In this document: positions 13,501 through 25,470 of the stretch, piece after piece
How positions within the stretch are numbered: position 1 is the first letter of the stretch
Layout: each line of letters opens with the position of its first letter
Origin: Membranipora membranacea
Lineage: Eukaryota > Bryozoa > Gymnolaemata > Cheilostomatida > Membraniporidae
Direction of reading: 5' to 3'
DNA: 64,000 nt
NCBI GenBank assembly: GCA_914767715.1
Contig: OU612073.1
Coordinates: 3,472,001-3,536,000 of the forward strand
Notes under the pieces: model-generated
Told to the model about the DNA's origin: nothing
The model's input: the letters and a program-made list of their open reading frames with translations, nothing else
The model's database searches: none
Position numbers and translations under genes: made by a program

Positions 13501-16500
13501 CTGAGACCAATATATGATGAAATCGATCGACAAATCAGTTCTCTTGACCAGGTAAGGTTTTTCCAATGTCACATCAGAATTCCTGTGAACGTGCAGCTCC
13601 CAATAGTGCCAGACAAAAAATTAATTCTTTGTTACAAATCATCAGCGTTTAGATTAAGTACTTAGTGAAACTATTCCTGCCCCAACAACCTGCTCTCAAC
13701 GTAAGTCAACCAATGCTAATGATAGCCATTGTTATATTACAGTTACAGTTATGTGCTTCGAATCTCAAGAGCTAAAATTTTAACTATGTTTTTCTATTTT
13801 TTAACAGACAACTTTGAATGATTGGAAAGCCATCCCTGGATCCCTTCAGAAAGTTGCCTCTCTAATCAACAATCTGAATACCACAACTCTGGGACAGGCT
13901 GCTCTCTCTGCCGCAGGTAGAATGGCTGAAAACATGATCATAACTCAAATATCTAACAATTTACCTGCAAATATCACAGATATGATCTCAGGCTACATGC
14001 TTTCATTGGAGTCTGGAGGCATGAATAACATGACTGTTGTATTGAACCAGGCAGTCAATATGGTGAGTGGATAAACTTTCATTCCAATTTATATTACAAA
14101 ATATTGGCTTCGTCAAAGATGTATTAGATTTTGTGTATTCTCATCTGTGAGACTTGTTCCGGCATATGGCTCTTATTAAAAAATACTGTAATCGCTTGTA
14201 CTTTATACTTTTCAAGGTTGTTGGTAGCAATACTATGCTGAAGCCTCTTCTTAACAATGCCATTGTTATGGATGTTGGCAAATCCCTGATGTCTTCAATA
14301 AATGATGCCTACAAAGCAGCAGAGCTGTCAAGTGGAGCAGAGTGGAGATCAATGGATGCTTCTGAAAAATTCATGAGAATATTTAGAGAGATAGATTTGG
14401 TATGTCTTAACATTAACAACAATTTTTCTATTTTATCATTTGAATCCTTTTTTTTTGGGGCAAACCGTTAAATTCAAACTTTACAACAAAACTCTCTTTC
14501 TAACTTGCCTCACCATATGATTATGATCATCAAATTGTTGTTGCGCTGGTATACAAAGCTTCTGAAACTTATAACTTATAACAACTTATAACTTATAACT
14601 TATAACTTATAACTTATGCTTATCATGTTATGATTTATCATATTTAATGCTGTCGGATTGTCTTCCTTCTATTTTTCATCTGTCAAAACTCAGAACAGCA
14701 TTCCATGCTCATGTTTGAGAACATCCTAGCGTCACACTAATCACTTTAAAATCGCTATTATTGCCATCCCATTGGTATGTTCTTTCCTGTTATCCCCACC
14801 ACTGAAGTTTAGGTGACTATTTACTTATGGTTTCGATTGGCAACAATGCTCTCTTTTTTAATAGGCTGCCACACTTCAGACCGCTGCCACCATTGGCAGC
14901 ACCACACTGAATGGTACTATGGATTACTACACCACAATCCTGAACCCAACACTCTCTGCCAACTGCTCAGCAGATCTCGCACAGATGATGGCAGCTTTAC
15001 CTAAAGCCACCTCCTTTGATCCCAAGTATTCCTGGGCTCTTGATAGTAAGTTTCTCTGGAAACTCAGCTTTGATTATTTGAAAAATTAAACTAATCATAC
15101 AGTTTGTCACATCGCCCAAGACTTAGACCGGTGACTAAATTATTGACAAGTATACTTTGCTAAACAAGTAAAGAAAATCAGGAGCAGTTCGGCGAACTGT
15201 AATGTATCTAACTTGGATTGATACTTTTTGTCCTCAATATATGTAGCTGCAATGTATCATTCTGTTAGCAGAATTGGAGTTTTAAAAACTACATGCTGTT
15301 AGACCATGCTTGAGATGGCAAATAGTAGGTTCAAAAAACTTAACAGGACATTCTTTCTGGCAGGTTACTTTTCACACATTTAGCAATTTTTGTTATTGTA
15401 CTTTGACAATCATTTGACTCATCATACGTCAATCCTTCGGAAGGAGAAAACCCATACTGAATGGATCGGGTCATAAGTTTGACTTACATCTCATGACTAA
15501 TGACTCATACCTAACACGTGGTTCCCTCTTCTGATCTGCAGTGGTTGATGCCTGGGGTAAGCCTCCAGCTGGCTTTGTTCGAGGCAGATTTAAATGGCCT
15601 GGTGAGATGCTTGAATGTATTCGAATCAAAGCAAACAGGACAACAACTAAACCAGATGGTACAATCATTACTGAGGTGGATGGCATCAAAGGTGCTTGGA
15701 GCATGGTCGCTATCAAACTGGGATTCCTATTTCCTGGAGAAGCAGGCGCTGTAAGTTTCTCTCATGGTTTGAGTTAATTTTCTAAGGCGTAGGTTACTCC
15801 CATATGTATGTGTAAGTTTATAAGTGTAGTTAGGAGAGTACACAAGTGTGCAGCCTTATATATATTGTCAACGGTATCAACTTTTACATTCTTTGTTGAG
15901 TGAGTGGTTGACCGATGAATCACCTTTATATTTCTAAATGGCCCTCAAGGTCACATCTAACCCAGGGATGAATACTCATAAAGTGTTCCATATTTCATAG
16001 TTTATTCCCTTATAAGGCGATGAACCCGATCATTGTACTCATATGTATCTTTGTGCTCTTAGGCTTTGGGAATGACACCAGGAGGAGAACCTCTTCTAGA
16101 ACTTGGTGTATGTATGCCTGACACCTGTACCTATCAGGATATTAACTCCACTATATCTCGTAAGTATCTCATATACCTGCTACAACCAATGGTTATTTGT
16201 AGTTTGACTTACCAGTATGTATAAAGTTAGAACCCATGATGTTATAATTGAATTTGGAAACCAGTAAGGTGCATTGTGGATATCCAGGAAATTGCATCAT
16301 GGGAAATCCAGTAAATTGAATTTATGGGAATACATATCCATGGTAACAAAAATATTTGACCACAGATTTGAAGGCTCATATAGCATTATAGGAATACTCA
16401 TGACGTGACCTTCTATGACCGACAAATTTTAGCTGCAATTCGGTAATGTTGTGTTTAAAAAACTGAGCTAACCAATAGAAAAACACAAAATGTCTCATCT

Positions 16501-19500
16501 CACTCAGTCTTCTGCATATCTGTGCTAACTCTGTGTATTAACTGTTCCATCGCAATTATAATTGACTCCATCGTGTGAAATCGATCAGCCCAACAAACTC
16601 AAGATTTGATTCTGTATTATGCAGGTGTTCAGGCTATAGGATCTGGAATAAGCTGGGTGAAAAGGAGAGCAGACTATCCTAATATCAACGGCACATGGAA
16701 AACAGACCCCAAGTTTATCGGTGTCACGTAAGTTATTACGGAAACAACCAATAACTCCGCTGTTATGCAACTTTATAAAATGGCCAGATTGAGCAAGACA
16801 CGCTTGTTAACCTTGAATTTGTTTCTTTCACATCATCTCTCAAATAAATCCCCGTATTATTTCGAGTTTTTTGGTGGAACCTCAACATACCGCCCGGAAT
16901 ATCATGAGCATGACATGAACGGATTGAGTCTTTAAGTTTCTTATATCAACTTGCATCTACCCCAGCTTTTTACATTATTATATAAGCCAAGCTCTGAGTG
17001 CGCCCATAATTTGTCAAGCCCTATAAAATGGAGAGAGAAGACAACAACTTCAATCGATTATCAATTATTTACTTCTCAGGGTGTTCTTTGCTATCCTGAT
17101 ATCGGTAATTATCCTCTGTACCGTTATGGATAAGTGTATGATGATGAAGGCTGAGAAATGTGCAGATGAGAAAGCGGAGAAGGATGTGAATGAGAAAGGA
17201 GAGAAGTATGTACTTCCACAGCTCAACGGTGGAAACGATGTCCAAATGGTCGAGAGTGAAATCTACTCCGGAGGTGAAAAAGTGGCATTTGACAATAAGG
17301 CATATGAGAATAACAATGGTGATCTAGAAGGTACGTGATTTGACATTTGCATGTTTTTCAACCATATGTAAGGTGGGGTAGTTTGAGATATGTTATTTGT
17401 TACCTTTTGAGCTATGTTAACAGTTATGTGGCAATTGACAAAGAAGGAGCAAACAACTACCTACACACATCCATATAAGAAAACGGTAAAAAACTTAGCA
17501 AGTGAACTGTCTTTGATCTTATGTAAAGAAGGTCTTTTTGGCACTTGATTGTTGTCTGTTGTATTTTAGTGTGACATGCTGTCATCACAACAATACATGG
17601 TATAAACAATGAGCAGGTCATCAAGACAAACCATGGTCATAAAGTTTTGAAACCAATGAGATTGTTCAGCATCCTCTTCAAGCTTAGCATTGCGTTGAAC
17701 TGATTGTAAACAGAATGTTCACCTTAGTGTCATTATTTTCAGGTGCGAAAACAAACGGACACGCTCATGGTGCTGATGCAGCTGACTTTCCTCCTCCACC
17801 ACCAAAATCACCACCACCTAAAGCCAAGAGTAAGTACAGGGGCGTAAGTACAGGGGAGTAAGTACAGGGGCACTAGGGGGTATTGTAATGTACAAGAGTA
17901 AGTACAGGGGCACTATGGGGTAATGTACTGTACAAGAGTAAGTACAGGGGCACTAGGGGGTATTGTACTGTATAAGAGTAAGTACAGGGGAGTAAGTACA
18001 GGGGCACTAGGGGGTATTGTACTGTACATAAGTAAGTACAGGGGCACTATAGGGGTATTGTACTGTACAAGAGTAAGTACAGGGGCACTATAGGGGTATT
18101 GTACTGTACAAGAGTAAGTACAGGGGCACTATGGGGGTATTGTACTGTACAAGAGTAAGTACAGGGGCACTATGGGGGTATTGTACTGTACAAGAGTAAG
18201 TACTGGGGCACTAGGGGTATTCTACTGTACAAGAGTAGGTACAGGGGCACTATGGGGTATTGTAATGTACAAGAGTAAGTACTGGGGCACTAGGGGTATT
18301 CTACTGTACAAGAGTAAGTACAGGGGCACTATGGGGTATTGTAATGTACAAGAGTAAGTACTGGGGCACTAGGGGGTATTCTACTGTACAAGAGTAAGTA
18401 CAGGGGCACTATGGGGTATTGTAATGTACAAGAGTAAGTACTGGGGCACTAGGGGGTATTCTACTGTACAAGAGTAAGTACAGGGGCACTATGGGGGTAT
18501 TACAATGTACTGTCTGGTTGATCAGGCTGAAATCGGTTTAGCCATTTTGTAATTATTCATTTACTGAGGCTATTTCGGTCGAGCTGTGCAGTAGTTTGTA
18601 TTCAGGATTTATTACCTCTGCCGCAAAACTTTGGATTCAAAGTTATCTACTATGGATAATTCTATTAAGACATTGCCATAGGTTCACAACCTTCGCTAAA
18701 CTGACGCTCTAGGCTAATCTACATTCACCTTTCAAGTTTTACTCTGTCAAAAATAACCATTCATAAAATTATCATTTACAGTGAGTGTAGGAATGCAGCT
18801 AATGAAATCTTTCAGTTTATATGAGACTCTACCAAAGATGATGGACTCTTCACCCAAGCCCAACCAGCTACAGGGTCTTGACGGAATCAGGTTCCTCAGC
18901 ATGAGCTGGGTCATTCTTGGGCACGTCTATGCTTTCCCCATGTACTACGGTGTCCGTAAGTATGATCTTAGTCTTTTGTGTGCTAGGGAATATTAAAATA
19001 GAACTCAACAGCAAATCACTTGGCCAATGGAACTCCTTGAGGTCCTTTCATATTAATACTTAATCAACTTACCTACAATCATAAAACGAACAACCACTAT
19101 CAAATTTTCTTGAGCACTCATCTAGCACAGTAAAATTTGCATACAGTGCTCCCCACTCAATTCAAATTAAGCAGAGACTGAATTAAGTGACATAAGAATG
19201 CATTGGCATTGGGCTGGAGCGTCCAATTTTCCTTTTCGGATTGAACAGGAGTTCTGAAATATAAAGTCTGAATTAAATCGAGCAGACCATAGCTGCAAAT
19301 GACCCCCTTCAACCAAGTTTACGTATGTGACAGCCCTAGTGAGTAAAAATTCCCATCTGTCATAATCTATTATATTTCCAATACAGAGAATTTACGTGAT
19401 GCTGCAGACTTTGGAAGTGCTGGAGATTGGACATTCCAAGGTATCGCTGCCGGACTTTATGCTGTTGACAGCTTCTTCTTACTGAGGTAAATACAACATG

Positions 19501-22500
19501 AGGATGATAAAGTGTTTGGGTTTTTCCTCAACGTAGCCAAATTGTAAAACTTTGCGTTTTATAGGTTTGATTCGATTTTATCATTTTAATTTTTGAAAAT
19601 TTAAATGGAAGAAGGGCGATTGGCAATTGGCGACTTTATATGATTTGAAAAGTCATATGATTATAAATGATTAAGCTTGCATCAAAGAAGGACAGCGACA
19701 AAAACTTGCCACGGTGTAGAAGCAAGAAGTTGTGTTTAGAGGGTTATGTGCTTCCCACTGCATACGTATTGCCTGTTCAAGAGTAATGAACACCATTCAA
19801 AAGGTTTACGGGCATATAAATGTTCCAAACCTCTGAGTTGACACTCTATATATTTTAGTGGATTACTTGTTGGTTACCTGTTCCTGAAGACGCTGAGTAA
19901 GATTAAGAAGAAGGATTTGTGCTTCACTCTGGTTATGTACTACGTACACAGATACATCAGGTAAACAATACACAATTATAATAATTATATTATATATTAA
20001 TTATTATTATTATTTGTATATTATTATATATTACATATATAATTATATATCAATAAAACCAATAATAATATCATATGATATCATGTAATATTATACAAAA
20101 TTATATAAACACTAGACATCATAGTACTAGGGCTTTTGCAACAAGGGATGCATGAGCAAACATTATAATGAAACAGATTCCTAAAGTCAGTGGTGATTTA
20201 TCGTATTTACCTGGAAATATGTGTCTGTAGCACTCCTACTCTTCCTCCAAACCTACAATCTTACAATGTTCATTAACCAAAGGCAAAACAGAATAAGTGC
20301 CTGTGAGAGTTTAATTACAAGGTGTTTAAGTAAACACAACACGATACTGAGATGATTTAGTTTTGTCGCTGTGTCGATGAAGACAGGAAGCCATAAGTAT
20401 TCCACATGCCTTAAGTTTGAAGACGGAAAGTAAGAGATAATTATCATTGTCAAAACCGATGACTGAGGGAGAGGATATTGCGCAGGTTTAATGTTGACGC
20501 GGAAGGAAGTATGGAGAAATCATTTGCTGATTCAAATTACTAGCTTTGACAAGAGGATTCTGACAATTCTCCCTGTCCCACCCAGTCCTCGTCCTCCTCC
20601 TCTTCGTCCTCGTCCTCCTCCACATCCTTATAGCAAATGAAAGAAATTACCAAGCAGCTTCTTGTATTTGGCAAGATGTACCAGAGATTATGTCCCTTGT
20701 TCTCCTTATGGAGATTAAGAATAATAAATACTTTATATATCAAATGGTATTTAGTATTAGTTCTACGAGATGTATTTGTCAAGTGTGTGAATTATCTATT
20801 TTAATATAATATTTCATTATATTATTAAGCTATAGATTTTTATGCGTGTTGTGATTATTTTCAGATTGCTGCCATTGTACGGAGGTATTATCCTGATCAC
20901 TGTTGCCTATCAGAATTATATAGGATTCGGACCGTTCAATAATTGGTTTGATGGAGAGTACATAACTAACCCGTGTGATAAGAATTGGTGGACTAACTTG
21001 TTGTATATTAATAACTTTGTCAACAACGGTGGGACAGAAATGGTAAGCTCTATTTTCTAATAAGACTATCAACCCTGTTTTGATGAGTATTAGCACATTT
21101 TAAGGCGAATTCAAGCGCTTAAAGATGCCTGTAAGAATAAAGATGGTTATAATCATACCAAAGAAGGCATTGGTAGGTCATGAGTCTTACATGATTCCGT
21201 TATTAAAGCTTTTTGTAAAAAAGGGGAGGCAACTCCGCTGTTAAAGTCTGTAAAATAAGTACCATAACAAACCTTTTTCTAGTTGCCTGAATTGTTAAAA
21301 GTTTCTGTTGATGGGTGTAACCTAGATCAAATTTGCTCCATTTTCCCCCCGGTGGAATAGCCCCCCTCTACTGACACGCCGAAGGAAAAAACCTTCGGCG
21401 TGTCAGTAGAGGGGGGCAATTCCAACGGGGGAAAAATGGAGCAAACTTGATCTAGGTGTAACCATTGCCACTCTAATTATATTGATATCATAGTTTTGAT
21501 TACACAGATTCATTGTTATCTATTTTAATTGCCAGTGTAATGGAGTAAGTTGGTATCTGGCTAATGATATGCAGTTCTATTGGATCGCTCCCCTATTCCT
21601 GTTACCCCTTTACTGGTAAGTGAGCACAAGTCTAGCCAATGCGTAAGCTCTGATCTGATTAGCTATTGGATGGGAAAGAGAGCCAATGACAGGCCACTGA
21701 AAGTACCTATTTATATATTATAGTGAAAGTGAAACCGAATTACTTTCTCTTTATACCATATAGGTACTTTCAGGAAAGTACCGTCTGACCTAGCATTAAC
21801 AGATCTTTCCAATCCACCATACAATCAGAGCCAGCACACTGGCTAACACTAGTAATAATTCACAATTCAATATCCTATGAACAGGAAGAGATGGCCTCAC
21901 ATAACCTATGCACTTCTTTCTTTAGCTATTTTGCAGCAGCTGTGCCATCACCTCACCGTGACCAGACTCACAACTATATATTCCAAACCTAGTAACATCA
22001 AGGATTTGTTCTATCGGTAAAAAATTCTGCAGTAGTTTTCGAGAACAACGGCGTCAACCACCTGTTCTCTAGAGAGTATTGTCTAATACCGCTACCCTTT
22101 GAGCGCAGCGCAAATTTGGTTTAATTGGCGGGATCAAAGTTTGTTGATTATTGATCAATCAGACTTACGTATATAAATGTATATATTTATAAATTATATA
22201 TGTTAACATTGAATATATAAATATGTATAAATGTCTGCCTAGATTTGGATTTCCTCTTATGGACACTACTCATATTACTACATACTTTCATTAATATCTA
22301 GAGCAGGATTGATTATTTGTTGATCTCCGATGATGGTCTTCATACCCTAATGTGCCGGTCTATGCATGTATATGTATGACAGTGTTTTGGGTTCCAACTT
22401 CCATCTAAAATATCTCAAGTATGAATTCCGGTCACAAACTGTTCTGCTGACCGAATACACGTTACGACAATGCCCACCATTCCCTACATATTCCTCTCTG

Positions 22501-25470
22501 AGAAATTGACAATGAATCATTTTTGGCTGAAATTATGATTGTGGCACCTTTTCTAATAATATCTTATCACCGACTTTACAGGGTTCCAAAGCTGGGAATC
22601 ACGCTGATACTGGCTGCATTCGCTGCGTGCCTCGGTGTTACTGGCTGGCAGTGGGGAGAAAGAGACGGAGGCTCCCAATTTAGGTAACTAAATATAACCT
22701 TGAAGCACCCGTCATCAAGTGCCTTGTTTGCGGGGTTAAGCACTATCATTAGAATGATCATTGATGCTAAAGTACAATCATGTCCACTAATAGACCTGTC
22801 ATTATATACCTCTCCTCATTACTAGTGCAGGAATTATAATTCGGGGTTCAGGTAGATGGTTGGGATCATTTTGTTTATGTACCATTGTATTATCTTCACT
22901 TCCATCCACCCCATAATTTCATAGATATCATGGTTTCCATGAAAGTCAGTCGAAGGCTTATGGAACTTACAAAACTGGTTAGCCCTGAGAATGTTGTAGA
23001 ATGGTTATAGTTTGCTCTACTTTTAGTCATTCTGCAAACTGCAAAACAATGTTACAGATCATAATAAAACTTTTGTAAAAACTCAATTTTGAACACCATT
23101 GAATCAAGTTAATAGAGCTTTTTTGCTAAAATATTGAAAATAGTGACAAATTTACAAGTACTAAAAATCAAACAAATTTTTATTGTTGCAAGACAAAATA
23201 TTTTAAAGTGACAGTCCTATTAAAAAAGTGGATACATTATCCAAATAACTTGAACATTGTGAGTTCATAGGACATAAAATAATTTTTAAAGAAATGAAAA
23301 TTGTGGAAAATAGCATTTCTTTTTTTTAAATATTTTAGCAAGGATCATAGTGGATCATAGTGGTCAGGGGGAGGCAATAAATCACTATGATCCAGTATGA
23401 TCCCAATTTTCAGACTTTGCAGAAGTTTCACTGCAACTACGTTCACAGGCTGTTTTGTTTCATATGCCCTAATGACTTTTCAGTCTGAGATCTTTAAAAC
23501 CATATCAAACATGGCCTCGTAGGACTGTCACTTTAACTTCATTTACATTTATCAATTTTAGCGATCAGAAGATTTTCGAGATTACGTACATCAAACCATG
23601 GACACGTATCGGACCTTACCTTATTGGTCTCCTGCTGGCTTATATTCTATTCAAAAAGTTTACAGTTAAATGTGTAAGTTTATTACAGCTTTGTGGCTGC
23701 AAAAAATATGAATATCCTTGCAGTTTTCTTCCTTGTACCAACTGTTCAGTTGAGTAGCATTTATCTAGCCTGTAACCTTTCATATAGCCTTATAGCTTCT
23801 ATAGTCTTAAAATGATCCCATTGATGCAGAAAGCGATTAACATGGGGTTCTTTCCAATATAGGAGGAGGGAGACTTTCTGCACCAAATCTCAACTCAAAA
23901 CCCTTGCTCTTTTGGTAATTCAGTTAGATGCTGATTTGTGTCAAGTAATGGTCTTTTCATCAACTAAGCAAAAAATTATTCGTAAACAATTTTGGACTTT
24001 TTTTAATTTGAAAGACCCCCCCCCTCACTCCTATGCACAGCGCAGTATATCACTATTGCATTATTTCATTGCATACAGTTTCAGTGTAAAGTTCTTTACC
24101 TGTAGAAATGGTTCCGAGCAATCTGGTGGCTGATTTCTCTCGGAGGTATAGCTCTGTGTGTTTATATTCCTCATGATGCTACTGCTGCCGGTGTAACTAC
24201 TAGCTCATGGAATAATATCCAGCGAGCAGTATACGAGTCACTCTGTAAATCTGGATGGGCTATCTGTCTAGGATGGATTGTGTTCGCCTGTAATACTAAC
24301 AGTAAAGGTTGGTTGTTACCATAAACATGTATATCATATAAATGTATATATTATTATTAATATTATGTTATATGTATATAATGAATTGTATTATATAAGA
24401 TTAAATAATAAAGAAAATATACAGTATCCAATATTACATGTGTCATGTGCATTTGGCGCGCAAAATTGTGATTAACCATGTCAGCATTGTTTGCTACGCA
24501 TTTGGAGCAGGTATTGGAAATTAAAGGTGAACCATCTTTTTTTGTTAGTCTCCCTTAGGTCTTGAAAACTATGGCTGATGTTTTTTTTTCTGCTGAAGAT
24601 GTTGGGTTTGGGTTAGTTTATAGGCCTACCAGCATTTGTTGTGCAAGTGTATGAGCATCATTACGGAGGATGCGCCTTGTTTACCCCTGTTAACTAAAAA
24701 ATCTGTGCAAGTCAAGATCAGTCACACATCAATTGTTTTACTGTTTGATCCATTATTAATTATTCATTTTTCAGGACCTATTGGTGAGGTGTTGAACTGG
24801 TCAGGTTGGGCTCCACTATCAAAGCTCACATATGCAGCCTACCTAATTCACCCCATAGTCATGGAGGTCTATTACAAAAATATGTTCCAGCTAGTATACC
24901 TTGAACACTTCAACTTGGTAAGCGATCTTTTATGAATGATTCAACTTTGTTCACTCTATAGACAATAATAACATGGTATAAGCTATGGTAAATTAAGCAA
25001 TCGACCATGTGACCGTGTACAACTTGATTGCATGTCTGAATGAGATAGCTGTTTGCTCGTATTGGTCTCTGGTGTGTAGCATCACTTGAGACGCCCAACA
25101 CCCACAGCAAAGGCCAAGCCACGCTGAGCAGTTGAAGTCCTGGAGAATTGCGTCATGTGAAATTGCATACCGCCAACATTGCTTTGCGCCAACATTACGT
25201 AGGGCAAACATTGCCAATTCCACAACACCAACATGGTAAACCAAGACTGACTAAAGTCGCATAGCAGACAGCTATCATCACAAAAGAGGCTGTACTAAGC
25301 TTGGTGGCAAATAAATGAAACGATGTAATAATATGTAATGCTTATTTCTGCAGATGGTACAGAATATAGCATTTGTAGTATTGTCCTACGCTGTCGGAGC
25401 TGTTCTTCATCTTGTGCTGGAAGCTCCAATGCTTGGTCTTGAGAAGCTTATTCTACCCCGACGCAGATAA
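3691..25470 (+). CDS. Gene 2, complete: giant nrf-6-like protein (signal peptide, helical repeats, NRF domain, Acyltransferase_3)
   Basis: Thirty-four coding exons total 5073 bases (1690 aa plus stop TAA). The exons are listed in the three block entries. Order of parts: signal peptide about 1-26, cysteine-poor helical repeat region about 27-945, NRF domain about 960-1140, membrane span about 1143-1160, charged and proline-rich linker to 1254, Acyltransferase_3 from 1255 to the end. Exons 2-18 are phase 0-0, and phases in the 3' half also close correctly. Nrf-6 proteins are multi-pass membrane acyltransferases; in C. elegans the founder is linked to fluoxetine response and lipid or yolk transport. 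From memory, typical family members are well under 1000 aa, so the extension makes this protein unusually long. The model was placed by eye from splice motifs and paralogue comparison; individual ends may be off by a few bases. Confidence 0.92.
5050..5327 (+). repeat. Tandem repeat duplicating the intron 1 splice acceptor of gene 2
   Basis: Units of about 70-73 bases each end in a pyrimidine tract plus TTGTAG, followed by AATGCT or AATACT. Copies of the acceptor AG lie at 5112-5113, 5182-5183 and 5253-5254, and the authentic one is at 5326-5327. The bases after each decoy copy the first bases of exon 2 (AATGCT). Confidence 0.8.
5635..5681. repeat. Short inverted repeat in intron 2 of gene 2
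   Basis: AGAGACTATAGATA at 5635-5648 is matched by its reverse complement TATCTATAGTCTCT at 5668-5681, with a TATAGA-rich spacer. It is a potential hairpin; I see no flanking element. Confidence 0.6.
7515..7610. repeat. AT microsatellite in intron 5 of gene 2
   Basis: This is a long TA dinucleotide run followed by degenerate TATATA/TCTA blocks. A similar TA-rich stretch lies at about 10738-10802 in intron 11. Both are simple sequence. Confidence 0.8.
11517..11705 (+). mobile_element. tRNA-derived SINE in intron 12 of gene 2
   Basis: The left part resembles a tRNA promoter. An A box fits TRGYNNARNNG at 11525-11535 (TGGCGCAATCG), and a perfect B box GGTTCGAATCC lies at 11587-11597. The spacing is about 60 bases. 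The sequence does not fold into a clean tRNA and is followed by a non-tRNA body, so I call it a SINE. The right boundary is approximate. Confidence 0.65.
14566..14622. repeat. (ATAACTT)n microsatellite in intron 18 of gene 2
   Basis: About eight consecutive near-identical heptamers reading ATAACTT are visible in the intron between exons 18 and 19. Confidence 0.85.
14865..17829 (+). other. Gene 2 exons 19-24: NRF domain, first membrane span and cytoplasmic linker
   Basis: Exons: 14865-15045, 15542-15750, 16063-16159, 16625-16727, 17080-17330, 17743-17829. The NRF signature is clear: SANCSADL, then WALDSMVDAWGKPPAGF, then FKWPGEMLEC, then GIKGAWSM, then LGVCMPDTCTY. Its four cysteines recur in gene 3 and could form two disulfides. 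Exon 22 adds GTWKTDPKFIGVT just before the membrane. Exon 23 starts with a hydrophobic segment (VFFAILISVIILCTVMD), followed by a K/E-rich tail with FDNKAYE. Exon 24 encodes a proline run (FPPPPPKSPPP). I infer that the NRF domain faces outside or the lumen and the linker faces the cytoplasm. Confidence 0.9.
17822..18510 (+). repeat. Minisatellite starting at the intron 24 donor of gene 2
   Basis: Units of about 41 bases read roughly AAGAGTAAGTACAGGGGCAC, then TATGGGGTATTGTACTGTAC. The array begins at the authentic donor of exon 24 (AAGA/GTAAGTACAGG) and each unit repeats that donor. I count about 18 copies of GTAAGTAC and one GTAGGTAC. In the right half two unit types alternate, giving a higher-order period of about 80 bases. 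Confidence 0.9.
21323..21454. mobile_element. Foldback MITE with 9-bp target duplication (copy A)
   Basis: The element is an almost complete palindrome of 132 bases. Its ends are TAGATCAAATTTGCTCC and the inverse GGAGCAAACTTGATCTA, and the centre is CCTTCGGCGTGTCAG against its complement around an A-rich loop. It is flanked by GGTGTAACC on both sides (21314-21322 and 21455-21463), a perfect 9-base direct repeat. It lies in intron 28 of gene 2. Confidence 0.8.
23207..23532 (-). mobile_element. TTAA-flanked MITE, copy 1 (intron 30 of gene 2)
   Basis: The terminal inverted repeats read AGTGACAGTCCTA and its complement TAGGACTGTCACT, flanked by TTAA at 23203-23206 and 23533-23536. The inside contains GTGGTCAGGGGGAGGC within an inverted GATCATAGTGGATC block. 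Two other copies are at 47638-47957 and 50491-50788. This copy is inverted relative to them. No coding capacity is seen. Confidence 0.8.

Larger units (their letters stand above)
3691..14399 (+). other. Gene 2 exons 1-18: signal peptide and extracellular helical repeat extension
   Basis: Exons: 3691-3768, 5328-5513, 5903-6001, 6587-6814, 7109-7213, 7651-7881, 8147-8299, 8879-9073, 9552-9647, 9957-10196, 10535-10636, 11166-11297, 11826-11945, 12434-12523, 12870-13109, 13450-13551, 13808-14062, 14217-14399. Exon 1 alone encodes the signal peptide (hydrophobic core AVLTLVVLSTTLL, ending KAQ). The other exons all have whole-codon lengths and mostly alternate long (60-85 codons) with short (30-50 codons). 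Long exons share a loose pattern: W or F, a sequon, an E-(K/R)-L core, then DY or SF, then G, then an amphipathic helix with LS. Many N-X-S/T sequons are present and only one cysteine was seen (YTCVSV, exon 12), consistent with a secreted, glycosylated, all-helical region. I do not recognise it as a named domain. Confidence 0.85.
18782..25470 (+). other. Gene 2 exons 25-34: Acyltransferase_3 domain
   Basis: Exons: 18782-18955, 19387-19486, 19859-19960, 20865-21042, 21536-21615, 22582-22683, 23562-23673, 24106-24307, 24775-24917, 25354-25470. The domain opens with SFSLYETLPKMM, then LDGIRFLSMSWVILGH. R1291 and H1302 form the R-X10-H motif of the AT3 family, with the histidine expected to be catalytic. 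Later blocks typical of nrf-6 proteins are NWWTNLLYINNFVNN, CNGVSWYLANDMQFYWIAPL, YIKPWTRIGPYLIGLL and GEVLNWSGWAPLSKLTYAAY. About ten hydrophobic segments are visible. The end LEKLILPRRR is cytoplasmic-like and basic. The acyl donor and acceptor cannot be told from sequence. Confidence 0.92.

Noticed and set aside
18172-18357. Open frame with repeated YCTRVxTGAL-like peptide
   Set aside because: It is a translation of the intronic minisatellite. There is no start context, no splice support and no relation to the gene family.
17822-18510. CRISPR-like array
   Set aside because: Units are contiguous without unique spacers, and the setting is an animal intron.
20540-20782. Minus-strand frame with an acidic run (EDEDEEEEDED)
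   Set aside because: The acidic run comes from a TCC/TCG-rich simple repeat in intron 27 of gene 2; no other support.
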